From Alphaproteobacteria bacterium (GTDB lineage: Bacteria; Pseudomonadota; Alphaproteobacteria; Rickettsiales; UBA8987): a stretch of DNA of 11,397 nucleotides. Numbering within the stretch: the first letter of the stretch is position 1; every line of letters starts with the position of its first letter. The position numbers and the translations under genes are program-made. The stretch covers positions 9,314 to 20,710 of the forward strand of contig JAHFPR010000011.1 in NCBI GenBank assembly GCA_023269645.1. Direction: 5' to 3'. Positions 1-5,991 of this stretch are shown here, piece after piece. Under the pieces are notes generated by a model. The model made no database searches, had not been told where the DNA came from, and worked only from the letters and a program-made list of their open reading frames with translations.

Positions 1-626
1 TTTTCCATCTGCCCGGCGTGGCGATCATGCGCGCCGTGGATGCCATAAATATCCGCGTGTCCCGGCACGCTGGTGTTGGGATTATACACCACATACCCGC
101 CCGCGCTGATGAACTGATCCACCCCCCAGGGCGGGCGCAGCACAAAATTGAACGGAACCCGCGCCATATGCACCGAACGCCCACTATACCCATAATCCGC
201 GCCATCGGCCAGCACATCTTCCAGCAGGGAAGCATGATTGCTTATGTCTTCGGTATAGGTTTCTCCGCCCCCTTCCGAAGTATTGGCATCCGATGCGCCA
301 TCTTCCGCGCCGTCCTTCCGCGCATAGAGCTTGCGGAACACCTCGTCCGGAAGCACCTTCGCATCACAGGTGCGGAGCTTTTCCGCCAGCGTTTCGCCCG
401 CTCCGTTGCCGAGATTATACACGATCCAGTCCCCCGCATGGGCGACGCTGAAAGTTTCCGTATGACCTTCGTTGCGGGTTTCCACGCGCACACGCCCGCC
501 CGCCTTCACGCGGTAAGCGTACACGTCCGTCACCTTCTGCACCTCTGTCATCCGCGCAAGATCAATGGATGCCGGCTCGATACGGTAATAACGCTCGCCC
601 TGATGCTGCACGGTTTCGATGGTCAC
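1..626 (-). CDS. hypothetical protein with a PGDYG-like segment (3' end outside window)
   Basis: The frame stays open from a GTG at 626 to the left edge (208 codons) and reads like real protein, but no stop is reached, so the C-terminus is missing. The N-terminal part holds the run HAGDWIVYN at residues 63-71 followed by an acidic/Lys segment and PDEVFRKLY. This pattern (Gly-Asp-Tyr/Trp-Ile-Val, then an F..LY helix) is reminiscent of the PGDYG family of small bacterial and phage proteins of unknown function; that assignment is an impression, not a search result. A Gly/Ser/Glu-rich linker separates it from a second region with VPFNFVLRPPWGVDQF and GGYVVYNP, which I do not recognise. The start is uncertain: GTG 626 is preferred because the residues after it look protein-like, but there is no clear ribosome site. 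GTG 668 (inside the repeat) and ATG 551 are alternatives. It is transcribed divergently from ispH. Confidence 0.6.
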   Translation of the reverse strand, partial: MTIETVQHQGERYYRIEPASIDLARMTEVQKVTDVYAYRVKAGGRVRVETRNEGHTETFSVAHAGDWIVYNLGNGAGETLAEKLRTCDAKVLPDEVFRKLYARKDGAEDGASDANTSEGGGETYTEDISNHASLLEDVLADGADYGYSGRSVHMARVPFNFVLRPPWGVDQFISAGGYVVYNPNTSVPGHADIYGIHGAHDRHAGQME

Positions 627-655
627 GGGGGTGAGTATAGCAGTCGCCTGTATCT

Positions 656-730
656 TGTCACCCCGCACTTGTTGCGGGGTTAAATTTTTTAGGTTATAAC
701 CCCGCAATCGCTTCGTTCTGCGGGGCGACA
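656..730. repeat. palindromic intergenic element, short copy (75 bp)
   Basis: Nested inverted repeat. The outer arms TGTCACCCCGCA (656-667) and TGCGGGGCGACA (719-730) pair with one mismatch. The inner arms TTGCGGGG and CCCCGCAA pair around an A/T-rich centre. A second copy of the same element lies at 1709-1805, downstream of ispH. It fills most of the gap between the divergent left gene and ispH. It resembles the small palindromic or MITE-like elements seen in alphaproteobacterial intergenic DNA; no named family is claimed. Confidence 0.75.
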
Positions 731-760
731 TTGCTGAAACCTGAAACCCCAAACCTCGCC

Positions 761-1702
761 ATGCACATCATCCTTGCACAACCGAGAGGCTTCTGCGCCG
801 GAGTGGATCGCGCCATCGAGATCGTCGAGAAGGCGATTGCGCTGTATGGCGCGCCGGTCTATGTGCGGCATGAGATCGTGCATAATAAATACGTGGTGGA
901 GGATTTGAAGCGGAAAGGCGCGGTGTTCGTGGAGGAAGTGAGCGACATTCCCGACGGCGCGATCACCGTGTTCTCCGCGCATGGCGTTTCCGAGAAGGTG
1001 GAAAATTCCGCGAAGTTGCGCGCGCTCCCCGTGATTGATGCCACCTGCCCGCTTGTCACCAAGGTGCATAAGGAGGCGCAGCGGAATGAGGCGGAAGGCC
1101 GACAGCTTATCCTCATCGGCCACGCGGGGCATCCGGAGGTAGAGGGCACTTCCGGGCGCGTAAAACAGGAAGTGCTGCTGGTGCAATCGGCGGAGGATGT
1201 GGCAAAGCTCGAAGTAGCCAACCCGGAAAACTTGAGCTATGTCACCCAAACCACCCTCAGCGTGAACGATACACGGCACATCATCGCGGCACTGAAAGCG
1301 CGTTTCCCCGCCATCCAAGGCCCTGATTTGAAGGACATCTGCTACGCCACGCAGAATCGGCAGGATGCGGTGGAGAAACTGGCCGGGCAGGTGGATTTGC
1401 TGGTGGTGGTGGGCGCGGCGAACAGCTCCAACTCCAACCGCCTGCGCGATTTGGGGCAGGAGATGGGCACAAAATCCCACCTCGTCAACGATGCCTCCAT
1501 GATTCAGGATAGCTGGCTTGCGGGCGTGGAAACAGTAGGGATTACAGCGGGTGCATCCGCCCCGGAAGTGCTGGTGCAGGGCGTGGTGGATTACCTGTGC
1601 GCTTATGCGCCGGGAAGCACCGTCACCCTCATGCACGGCGATCCGGAAAACGTCCGCTTCAAACTCCCGAAAGAAGTGCAGCAGAAGGTGTATGGGACAT
1701 GA
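761..1702 (+). CDS. ispH: 4-hydroxy-3-methylbut-2-enyl diphosphate reductase (IspH/LytB)
   Basis: IspH catalyses the last step of the MEP isoprenoid pathway: reductive dehydration of HMBPP to IPP and DMAPP in the cytoplasm, using a [4Fe-4S] cluster. The 313-residue product has the full family signature: GFCAGV (cluster Cys12), His41, SAHGVS with His74, ATCP with Cys96, GHAGHPEVEG with His124 and Glu126, DICYATQNRQ with the third cluster Cys194, NSSNSNRL (Ser222, Ser223, Asn224) and TAGASAPE with Ser266. The first six of these residues have the same numbers as in the E. coli enzyme, which is why ATG 761 is chosen over the in-frame TTG at 731. No Shine-Dalgarno precedes the ATG. No strong promoter is visible either, because the upstream gap is largely occupied by the palindromic element. 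argJ follows 114 nt downstream on the same strand. Confidence 0.97.
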   Translation: MHIILAQPRGFCAGVDRAIEIVEKAIALYGAPVYVRHEIVHNKYVVEDLKRKGAVFVEEVSDIPDGAITVFSAHGVSEKVENSAKLRALPVIDATCPLVTKVHKEAQRNEAEGRQLILIGHAGHPEVEGTSGRVKQEVLLVQSAEDVAKLEVANPENLSYVTQTTLSVNDTRHIIAALKARFPAIQGPDLKDICYATQNRQDAVEKLAGQVDLLVVVGAANSSNSNRLRDLGQEMGTKSHLVNDASMIQDSWLAGVETVGITAGASAPEVLVQGVVDYLCAYAPGSTVTLMHGDPENVRFKLPKEVQQKVYGT

Positions 1703-1708
1703 CAGAAC

Positions 1709-1805
1709 TGTCATCCCGCATCCCCGCCTACGCGAGGACAGGCTTGTTGCGGGGTTAATTTTTCTCGTATATAACCCCGCAATCGTTTCACTCTGCGGTG
1801 TGACA
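1709..1805. repeat. palindromic intergenic element, long copy (97 bp)
   Basis: Same element as at 656-730: outer arms TGTCATCCCGCA (1709-1720) and TGCGGTGTGACA (1794-1805), inner TTGCGGGGTTAA and AACCCCGCAA. It is exactly 22 bp longer than the first copy. The extra block (1721-1742, beginning TCCCCGCCTACG) sits between the left outer arm and the shared CTTGTTGCGGGG segment. It lies between the ispH stop and the argJ ribosome site and could fold as a hairpin in the joint transcript. It has no terminator-like U tail beyond its internal T-run. Confidence 0.75.
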
Positions 1806-1816
1806 TCAGGAGCAAC

Positions 1817-3058
1817 ATGACCGACCACATCTCCCCCTTCGCCAGTGATTTCCCGGATATGCCGCCCGTGCCGGGTGTGCGGCTTGCTGCGGGCGCGAGC
1901 GGAATGCGCTATAAAAAGCGGAATGACGTTATGCTGGTAGAGCTTGCGGAAGGCACACAAGTTGCGGGCGTGTTCACGAAAAACGCCATGACGGGTGCGC
2001 CGGTGGATTGGTGCAAATCCATCCTGAAAGCAAAAGGTTCTGGGGGCTCTGGCCGGGGCTTGATCGTCAATGCGGGGATTTCCAACGTGTTCACCGGCGC
2101 GGCGGGGCTGGCACTGGCGAAGGATACCGCGAGTGCCGTGGCGCATCTGCTGCATTGCGCGCCGGAGGAAATCTACGTGTCCTCCACCGGCATCATCGGC
2201 GAACTGCCCGACAAGGAAAAAATCATCACCCTCCTGCCCACGCTGCGGCACAAACTCTCGGAAACCGCGTGGTCGCAGGCGGCGCGCGCCATCAACACCA
2301 CCGACACTTTCACCAAGGGCATCACCCGCACCGCGATGATCGGCAACACGAAGGTGACCCTCAACGGCTTCATCAAGGGTTCGGGGATGATCGAGCCAAA
2401 CATGGCCACCATGCTGGGTTACGTGTTCACCGACGCGAAGATTCCCGCACCCGTGCTGCAGGAATTGCTGAAAGCGGATGTGGAAGTTTCCTATAACTGC
2501 ATGACGGTGGATAGCGATACCTCCACCAGCGACACCATTCTGGTGTTTGCCACCGGCCAGGCGCAGCATTGGGAAGTGACTGCCGCCGATGCACCGGAGC
2601 TTGCGGATTTCCGCGATAAATTGCGGGAAATTCACGTGGAACTCGCCAAACTCGTGGCAATGGACGGCGAGGGTATTTCCAAATTCATCACGGTAAAGGT
2701 GCGGGGCGCGAAATCCTTTGCCTCCGCGCGGGTGATCGCAAAATCCATCGCCAATTCTCCGCTGGTAAAAACCGCTATCGCAGGGGAGGATGCTAACTGG
2801 GGGCGCATCGCAATGGCCATCGGAAAATCCGGGGAGAAGGTGAATCCCGGTAAAACCTCCATCCGGTTCGGCACACATTTAATTGCGAAAGACGGCTGCA
2901 AAAACCCGGATTACAAAGAGGAACAGGGCGCGGCCTACCTCAAGGGCAAGCGCATAGACATCACCGCCGATGTGGGCGTCGGCACGGGCGAAGCAACTGT
3001 GTGGACGTGCGATTTAACGCATGAATATATTGCGATTAATGCGGATTACAGGAGTTAG
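1817..3058 (+). CDS. argJ: glutamate N-acetyltransferase / ornithine acetyltransferase (ArgJ)
   Basis: ArgJ transfers the acetyl group from N-acetylornithine to glutamate in the cyclic arginine pathway. Members of the family that also use acetyl-CoA are bifunctional; the sequence alone does not settle which type this is. The 413-residue product is of family length and shows VSSTGIIGE (residues 121-129), NGFIKGSGMIEPNMATML with the expected self-cleavage nucleophile Thr198 (codon at 2408), and GEDANWGRIAMAIGKSG near the C-terminus, ending THEYIAINADYRS. By family knowledge the precursor cleaves itself before Thr198 into alpha (1-197) and beta (198-413) chains that form a heterotetramer. AGGAG at 1808-1812 supports ATG 1817. 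It probably shares a transcript with ispH, separated only by a palindromic repeat, though the two pathways are unrelated. Confidence 0.96.
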   Translation: MTDHISPFASDFPDMPPVPGVRLAAGASGMRYKKRNDVMLVELAEGTQVAGVFTKNAMTGAPVDWCKSILKAKGSGGSGRGLIVNAGISNVFTGAAGLALAKDTASAVAHLLHCAPEEIYVSSTGIIGELPDKEKIITLLPTLRHKLSETAWSQAARAINTTDTFTKGITRTAMIGNTKVTLNGFIKGSGMIEPNMATMLGYVFTDAKIPAPVLQELLKADVEVSYNCMTVDSDTSTSDTILVFATGQAQHWEVTAADAPELADFRDKLREIHVELAKLVAMDGEGISKFITVKVRGAKSFASARVIAKSIANSPLVKTAIAGEDANWGRIAMAIGKSGEKVNPGKTSIRFGTHLIAKDGCKNPDYKEEQGAAYLKGKRIDITADVGVGTGEATVWTCDLTHEYIAINADYRS

Positions 3059-3117
3059 GTTTCAGGAACAGTGAACAGGTTTCAGCGGTTCTTTGCTAAA
3101 ACCTGTTCCTGAAACCT
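3057..3117. repeat. hairpin repeat between argJ and the convergent 98-aa gene
   Basis: A perfect 15-bp inverted repeat: 3057-3071 (AGGTTTCAGGAACAG) pairs with 3103-3117. A second, internal pair also exists: GAACAGGTTT at 3073-3082 and AAACCTGTTC at 3099-3108. The right side carries two direct copies of AAACCTGTTCCT (3099-3123). It starts in the argJ stop codon and ends just before the stop of the convergent gene. No T-run follows on either strand, so a classical intrinsic terminator is not supported, although it could act as a 3' end stabiliser. A related GAAACCTGAAACC string precedes ispH (737-749). Confidence 0.7.
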
Positions 3118-3121
3118 GTTC

Positions 3122-3418
3122 CTACACCTCAATCCCGTATTTCTTCCGGAGCAGCGCGCGCACTTCCGCAGTCGGCTCCTCGCCGTAACAGGCGGCCAGA
3201 ACTCGGCCATATGCTTCCAGGTTCATATCCTCGCCCGCTGCCAGTGCCTCGGTGAATGCTGCGATGCGCGGCGGCTCCACGTACACGTAATAAAGCGCGA
3301 GCTGGCCGTTGGAATTGTCTATGGCCTTCACCTCGTGAACAAGGTGGGGCTTCTTCGCGATTTCCTTATCCGCGAAGCCCGCCTGATCCGCGACTGCGGC
3401 CTCATGCTGCTGTGCCAT
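3122..3418 (-). CDS. 98-residue conserved-looking hypothetical protein
   Basis: I do not recognise a named family. The 98-residue product begins MAQQHEAAVADQAG, then has a short beta-like stretch (HLVHEVKAID, residues 26-35), LALYYVYVEPPRIAAFTEAL (residues 40-59) and a C-terminal helical part with YGRVLAACYGEEPTAEVRALLRKKYGIEV. The overall look is a small soluble alpha/beta protein, with no signal peptide or membrane segment. The frame is open further upstream, but ATG 3418 is chosen because AAGGA (3424-3428) sits 5 nt before it and because a separate small gene occupies the upstream DNA in another frame. The ribosome site overlaps the stop codon of that small gene, so the two are probably translationally coupled. 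It converges with argJ across a hairpin repeat. Confidence 0.75.
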   Translation of the reverse strand: MAQQHEAAVADQAGFADKEIAKKPHLVHEVKAIDNSNGQLALYYVYVEPPRIAAFTEALAAGEDMNLEAYGRVLAACYGEEPTAEVRALLRKKYGIEV

Positions 3419-3426
3419 GCGATTCC

Positions 3427-3543
3427 TTATCTTTCCGGCGAAGGCTCGCCGATTTCCGGTACGCCCAGCGCACGGTAGCCCACCGGGCGCACCTGCGCCG
3501 CGCTCGGCTGCTCCGGTTCTTCCGGATGATCGTTTTTCGTCAT
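3427..3543 (-). CDS. 38-residue small protein gene, first in a two-gene unit
   Basis: An ATG at 3543 with a strong ribosome site (GGAGGGG at 3548-3554, 4 nt spacing) opens a 38-codon frame ending in TAA at 3429-3427. The peptide is acidic and proline-rich at the N-terminus (MTKNDHPEEPEQPS), has a central RPVGYRALGVPEIG segment (residues 19-32) and ends EPSPER. It has no hydrophobic segment, Cys or signal peptide, and looks disordered apart from the central motif. Its stop lies 8 nt before the ATG of the 98-residue gene, whose AAGGA site overlaps it. It could be a genuine microprotein or a leader peptide that couples translation of the next gene. No family is recognised. The strong ribosome site and tight spacing are the main evidence. 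Confidence 0.6.
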   Translation of the reverse strand: MTKNDHPEEPEQPSAAQVRPVGYRALGVPEIGEPSPER

Positions 3544-3547
3544 ACTT

Positions 3548-3554
3548 CCCCTCC
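3548..3554 (-). promoter_or_regulatory. strong ribosome binding site of the 38-aa gene
   Basis: The minus strand reads GGAGGGG then AAGT then ATG. This near-consensus Shine-Dalgarno at normal spacing is what decides that the 38-codon frame is translated. Confidence 0.65.
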
Positions 3555-3599
3555 GAATCCTTCCGCCGGGATTCCCCTTTATCACCCGGCAATAATTCT

Positions 3600-3628
3600 A
3601 TTCTACTGCAAAATAAGGATTCCCGCAA
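3600..3628 (-). promoter_or_regulatory. candidate sigma-70 promoter for the small two-gene unit
   Basis: On the minus strand, TTGCGG (3628-3623) and TAGAAT (3605-3600) are separated by exactly 17 nt. The -10 matches consensus at 5 of 6 positions and the -35 keeps the TTG. This would give a leader of roughly 50 nt before ATG 3543. It lies back to back with the groES promoter. Confidence 0.45.
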
Positions 3629-3644
3629 TTTTTTTATCTTTCCC

Positions 3645-3672
3645 CTTGAATGGTGCGAATCCTGCCCTATAT
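3645..3672 (+). promoter_or_regulatory. RpoH (sigma-32)-type heat-shock promoter of groESL
   Basis: CTTGAA at 3645-3650 and CCTATAT at 3666-3672 give CTTG-N17-CCTATAT. This fits the alphaproteobacterial RpoH consensus of CTTG, 17-18 nt, then CYTATNT. An overlapping sigma-70 reading (TTGAAT, 16 nt, TATATA) is also possible. The expected start site leaves a leader of about 70 nt before ATG 3751. No CIRCE inverted repeat (TTAGCACTC-N9-GAGTGCTAA) is present, so HrcA control at this site is not supported. Confidence 0.7.
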
Positions 3673-3750
3673 ATGGCCTACACTTAACGCGGAAGGGCAA
3701 TTCTGGCTTTCCGCAGGCAAATTAACCCAACAAGGATGTGGAGAAAAACT

Positions 3751-4083
3751 ATGAAGCTCACACCACTGCATGATCGCGTACTGGTACGCCGTCTGGAAGA
3801 GGAAGAAAAGACCGCCGGAGGCATCATCATCCCGGATTCCGCCAAGGAAAAGCCGACCAAGGGCGAAATCGTCGCCGTTGGCAAGGGCGCGCGCGATGAG
3901 AGCGGCAAAATCCACCCGCTGGATGTGAAAGCCGGAGATGTCGTGCTGTTCGCCAAATGGGGCGGCACGGAAGTGAAGGTGGATGGCCAGGAGCTGCTCA
4001 TCCTGAAGGAAACGGATATCCTCGCCATCGTCGAAGAAAAGAAAGGCGGCAAGGTGAAGGCTGCCGCTGGCGGCTGCTGCTAA
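3751..4083 (+). CDS. groES: co-chaperonin GroES with a Cys-Cys C-terminal tail
   Basis: GroES is the heptameric lid of the GroEL chamber in the cytoplasm. The 110-residue product has the family core: LHDRVLVRRLEEEEKTAGGIIIPDSA (residues 6-31, containing the mobile loop that docks on GroEL), KPTKGEIVAVGKGARDESGKI, VKAGDVVLFAKWGGTEVKVDGQELLILKETDILAI. ATG 3751 is chosen because it aligns with the family start and has GGAG at 3740-3743; the in-frame ATG at 3736 would lie on top of that site. The protein is about a dozen residues longer than a typical GroES of 95-97 residues. The extra tail is Lys-rich then GGKVKAAAGGCC, ending in two cysteines, which is unusual for the family. It is cotranscribed with groEL, 96 nt downstream. 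Confidence 0.95.
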   Translation: MKLTPLHDRVLVRRLEEEEKTAGGIIIPDSAKEKPTKGEIVAVGKGARDESGKIHPLDVKAGDVVLFAKWGGTEVKVDGQELLILKETDILAIVEEKKGGKVKAAAGGCC

Positions 4084-4090
4084 AAAAGTG

Positions 4091-4154
4091 AGGATTTAGG
4101 GGTTGGGGATTAGGGATTAGCCCAAATCCTGCTAACCCCTAATCCCTAATCCTT
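4091..4154. repeat. hairpin repeat between groES and groEL
   Basis: GGATTAGGGATTAG at 4107-4120 pairs perfectly over 14 bp with 4139-4152 around an 18-nt loop. An alternative short pairing (AGGATTT 4091-4097 with AAATCCT 4124-4130) competes with it. The unit is built from repeated GATTAGG/CCTAATC heptads. There is no T-tail, so read-through into groEL is expected. It ends about 14 nt before the groEL ribosome site. Confidence 0.7.
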
Positions 4155-4179
4155 AACAACTGTTTACGGAGTAAACCAA

Positions 4180-5832
4180 ATGGCTAAACAAATCGAATTC
4201 GGCGCGAAGGCGCGTGAAAAAATCCTCGAAGGCGTAGACATCCTCGCCAATGCGGTGAAGGTGACGCTGGGACCCAAGGGTCGCAACGTCGTGCTTGATA
4301 AATCCTACGGCGCACCGCGCATCACCAAGGACGGCGTAACCGTCGCCAAGGAAATCGATCTGGAATGCAAGTTCCAGAATATGGGTGCGCAGATGGTGAA
4401 GGAAGTCGCCAGCAAAACCAATGATCTGGCGGGTGATGGAACCACCACCGCCACCGTGCTGGCGCAAGCCATCGTGCGTGAAGGCGCGAAGGCAGTTGCA
4501 GCGGGCATGAACCCGATGGATCTGAAGCGCGGCATTGATTTCGCCGTGCAGGAAGCTGTGAAGGCCATCAAGTCGCAGTCCAAGAAAGTGAAGAACAAGC
4601 AGGAAATCGCGCAGGTTGGCACGATTTCCGCCAACGGCGACAAGGAAGTCGGCGACAAGATCGCGGAAGCGATGGATCGCGTCGGCAACGAAGGCGTTAT
4701 CACCGTGGAAGAAGGCAAGAGCCTGGAGTTCGAGCTGGAAGTCGTGGAAGGGATGCAGTTCGACCGTGGTTATCTTTCCCCCTATTTCATCACCAATCCG
4801 GAAAAGATGACGGTGGAGCTGGAACGCCCCTACATCCTCATTTTCGAGAAGAAGCTCTCCAACCTTCCGCAGCTTCTGCCGCTGCTGGAAGCCGTGGTGC
4901 AGAGCGGTCGTCCGCTGCTGATTATCGCTGAGGATGTTGAAGGCGAAGCCCTCGCCACCCTCGTGGTCAACAAGCTGCGCGGCGGCCTGAAAGTGGCTGC
5001 AGTGAAGGCTCCCGGCTTTGGTGATCGCCGCAAGTCCATGCTGGAAGACATCGCCACCCTCACGGGCGGTCGCGTCATCAGCGAAGACCTCGGCGAAAAG
5101 CTGGAGAACGTGACGCTGGATGCGCTCGGCCAGGCGAAGAAAATCTCCATCACCAAGGATGATACCACGGTGATTGACGGCTCCGGCAAGAAAGCCGACA
5201 TCGAAGCACGCGCGAACCAGATTCGCGCCGAAATCGAGAACACGACTTCCGACTACGACAAGGAAAAACTGCAGGAACGTCTGGCGAAGATCGCCGGCGG
5301 GGTTGCGGTCATCAAGGTCGGCGGGGCGACGGAAACCGAGGTGAAGGAACGCCGCGACCGCGTTGACGACGCGCTCAACGCCACCCGCGCTGCGGTGGAA
5401 GAAGGCATCGTGCCGGGCGGCGGCTGCGCCCTGCTGCGCGCCATCGCCGCGATTGATAAAATCGTTCCCGTCAACGACGACCAGAAAGCGGGCATCAACA
5501 TCATCCGCCGCGCGCTGGAAACGCCGGTACGCCAGATCGCCCAGAATGCGGGCGTGGATGGTGCGGTGGTCGCGGGCAAGCTGAAGGAAAGCAAGAACCT
5601 CAACGAAATCTTCGACGCGCAGAACCTGGAATATGTGGATGCGTTCAAAGCGGGGATTATTGACCCGGCGAAAGTGGTGCGTTGCGCGCTGCAGGATGCC
5701 GCGTCCGTGGCAGGCCTGCTCATCACCACCGAGGCACTGATTGCCGACAAGCCGGAGGATAAGAAATCCGGCGGTGGTGCTGCTGCCGGAATGGGCGGCG
5801 GCATGGGCGGAATGGGCGGAATGGATTTCTAG
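4180..5832 (+). CDS. groEL: 60-kDa chaperonin GroEL
   Basis: GroEL forms the double heptameric ring that folds proteins in the cytoplasm with ATP. The 550-residue product has family length and signatures throughout: VKVTLGPKGRNVVLDK, the ATP-site Asp51 (TKDGVTVAKEI), GDGTTTATVLA with Asp86, the apical region with GYLSPYFITNPEKM and APGFGDRRKSMLEDIA, RVDDALNATRAAVEEGIVPGGG with the ATP-hydrolysis Asp397 (E. coli Asp398), and the flexible C-terminal GMGGGMGGMGGMDF tail. GGAG at 4168-4171 supports ATG 4180. It is the second gene of the groES operon and ends at a repeat and a strong bidirectional terminator. One housekeeping-type copy is seen here; whether the genome holds others cannot be told. 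Confidence 0.98.
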   Translation: MAKQIEFGAKAREKILEGVDILANAVKVTLGPKGRNVVLDKSYGAPRITKDGVTVAKEIDLECKFQNMGAQMVKEVASKTNDLAGDGTTTATVLAQAIVREGAKAVAAGMNPMDLKRGIDFAVQEAVKAIKSQSKKVKNKQEIAQVGTISANGDKEVGDKIAEAMDRVGNEGVITVEEGKSLEFELEVVEGMQFDRGYLSPYFITNPEKMTVELERPYILIFEKKLSNLPQLLPLLEAVVQSGRPLLIIAEDVEGEALATLVVNKLRGGLKVAAVKAPGFGDRRKSMLEDIATLTGGRVISEDLGEKLENVTLDALGQAKKISITKDDTTVIDGSGKKADIEARANQIRAEIENTTSDYDKEKLQERLAKIAGGVAVIKVGGATETEVKERRDRVDDALNATRAAVEEGIVPGGGCALLRAIAAIDKIVPVNDDQKAGINIIRRALETPVRQIAQNAGVDGAVVAGKLKESKNLNEIFDAQNLEYVDAFKAGIIDPAKVVRCALQDAASVAGLLITTEALIADKPEDKKSGGGAAAGMGGGMGGMGGMDF

Positions 5833-5841
5833 GTTCGCGCT

Positions 5842-5910
5842 GTCATCCTGAGGCGAAGCCGAAGGATCTCCCGCTATTTGCTTGAGATTCTTCGCTTCGC
5901 CCAGAATGAC
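5842..5910. repeat. imperfect palindromic repeat (GTCATCCTGAGGCGAAG type)
   Basis: The left arm 5842-5870, beginning GTCATCCTGAGGCGAAGCC, pairs imperfectly with the right arm 5884-5910, ending CCCAGAATGAC. GTCATCCTGA...AGGATCT / AGATTCTTCG...AGAATGAC is a motif met between genes in many bacterial genomes. It lies directly between the groEL stop and the terminator. Confidence 0.7.
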
Positions 5911-5919
5911 AAAAAACAA

Positions 5920-5970
5920 AACCGGGGTCGGCCTCGCCTTGCAAAAGGATGGCCGCCCCGGTTTTTTATT
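5920..5970. terminator. bidirectional intrinsic terminator
   Basis: Stem AACCGGGG-T-CGGCC (5920-5933) pairs with GGCCGCCCCGGTT (5951-5963), 13 pairs with one bulged T and a 17-nt loop. Six T's (5962-5967) follow on plus. On minus the stem is followed by TTTTGTTTTTTG. It would end groESL transcription and also the convergent gene whose stop is at 5992. Confidence 0.88.
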
Positions 5971-5991
5971 GCGCTTCGCCTATCACGGCCA

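Noticed and set aside
18..683. 221-codon open frame on plus at the left edge
   Set aside because: The opposite strand carries a better protein-like frame with a hydrophobic core and GDWIVYN block. The plus frame is Arg/His-rich and has no ribosome site.
731..760. TTG 731 as the ispH start
   Set aside because: It would add ten residues before the conserved start. Cys12, His41, His74, Cys96, His124 and Glu126 fall on the E. coli numbers only with ATG 761.
689..2878. 729-codon open frame on minus across ispH and argJ
   Set aside because: It runs antisense through two genes with intact catalytic motifs. Its translation is rich in His, Arg and Gly with no family pattern, typical of a mirror frame of GC-rich coding sequence.
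3419..3700. N-terminal extension of the 98-aa protein up to position 3700
   Set aside because: The extension reads as low-quality Arg/Gly/Ser sequence and overlaps the 38-codon gene and its promoter. ATG 3418 has its own AAGGA site.
3544..3750. CIRCE operator upstream of groES
   Set aside because: I looked for TTAGCACTC and its complement and found neither half with usable similarity.
4153..5919. 588-codon open frame on minus across groEL
   Set aside because: It is antisense to the highly conserved groEL, and the translation is His/Phe/Arg-rich without recognisable domains.
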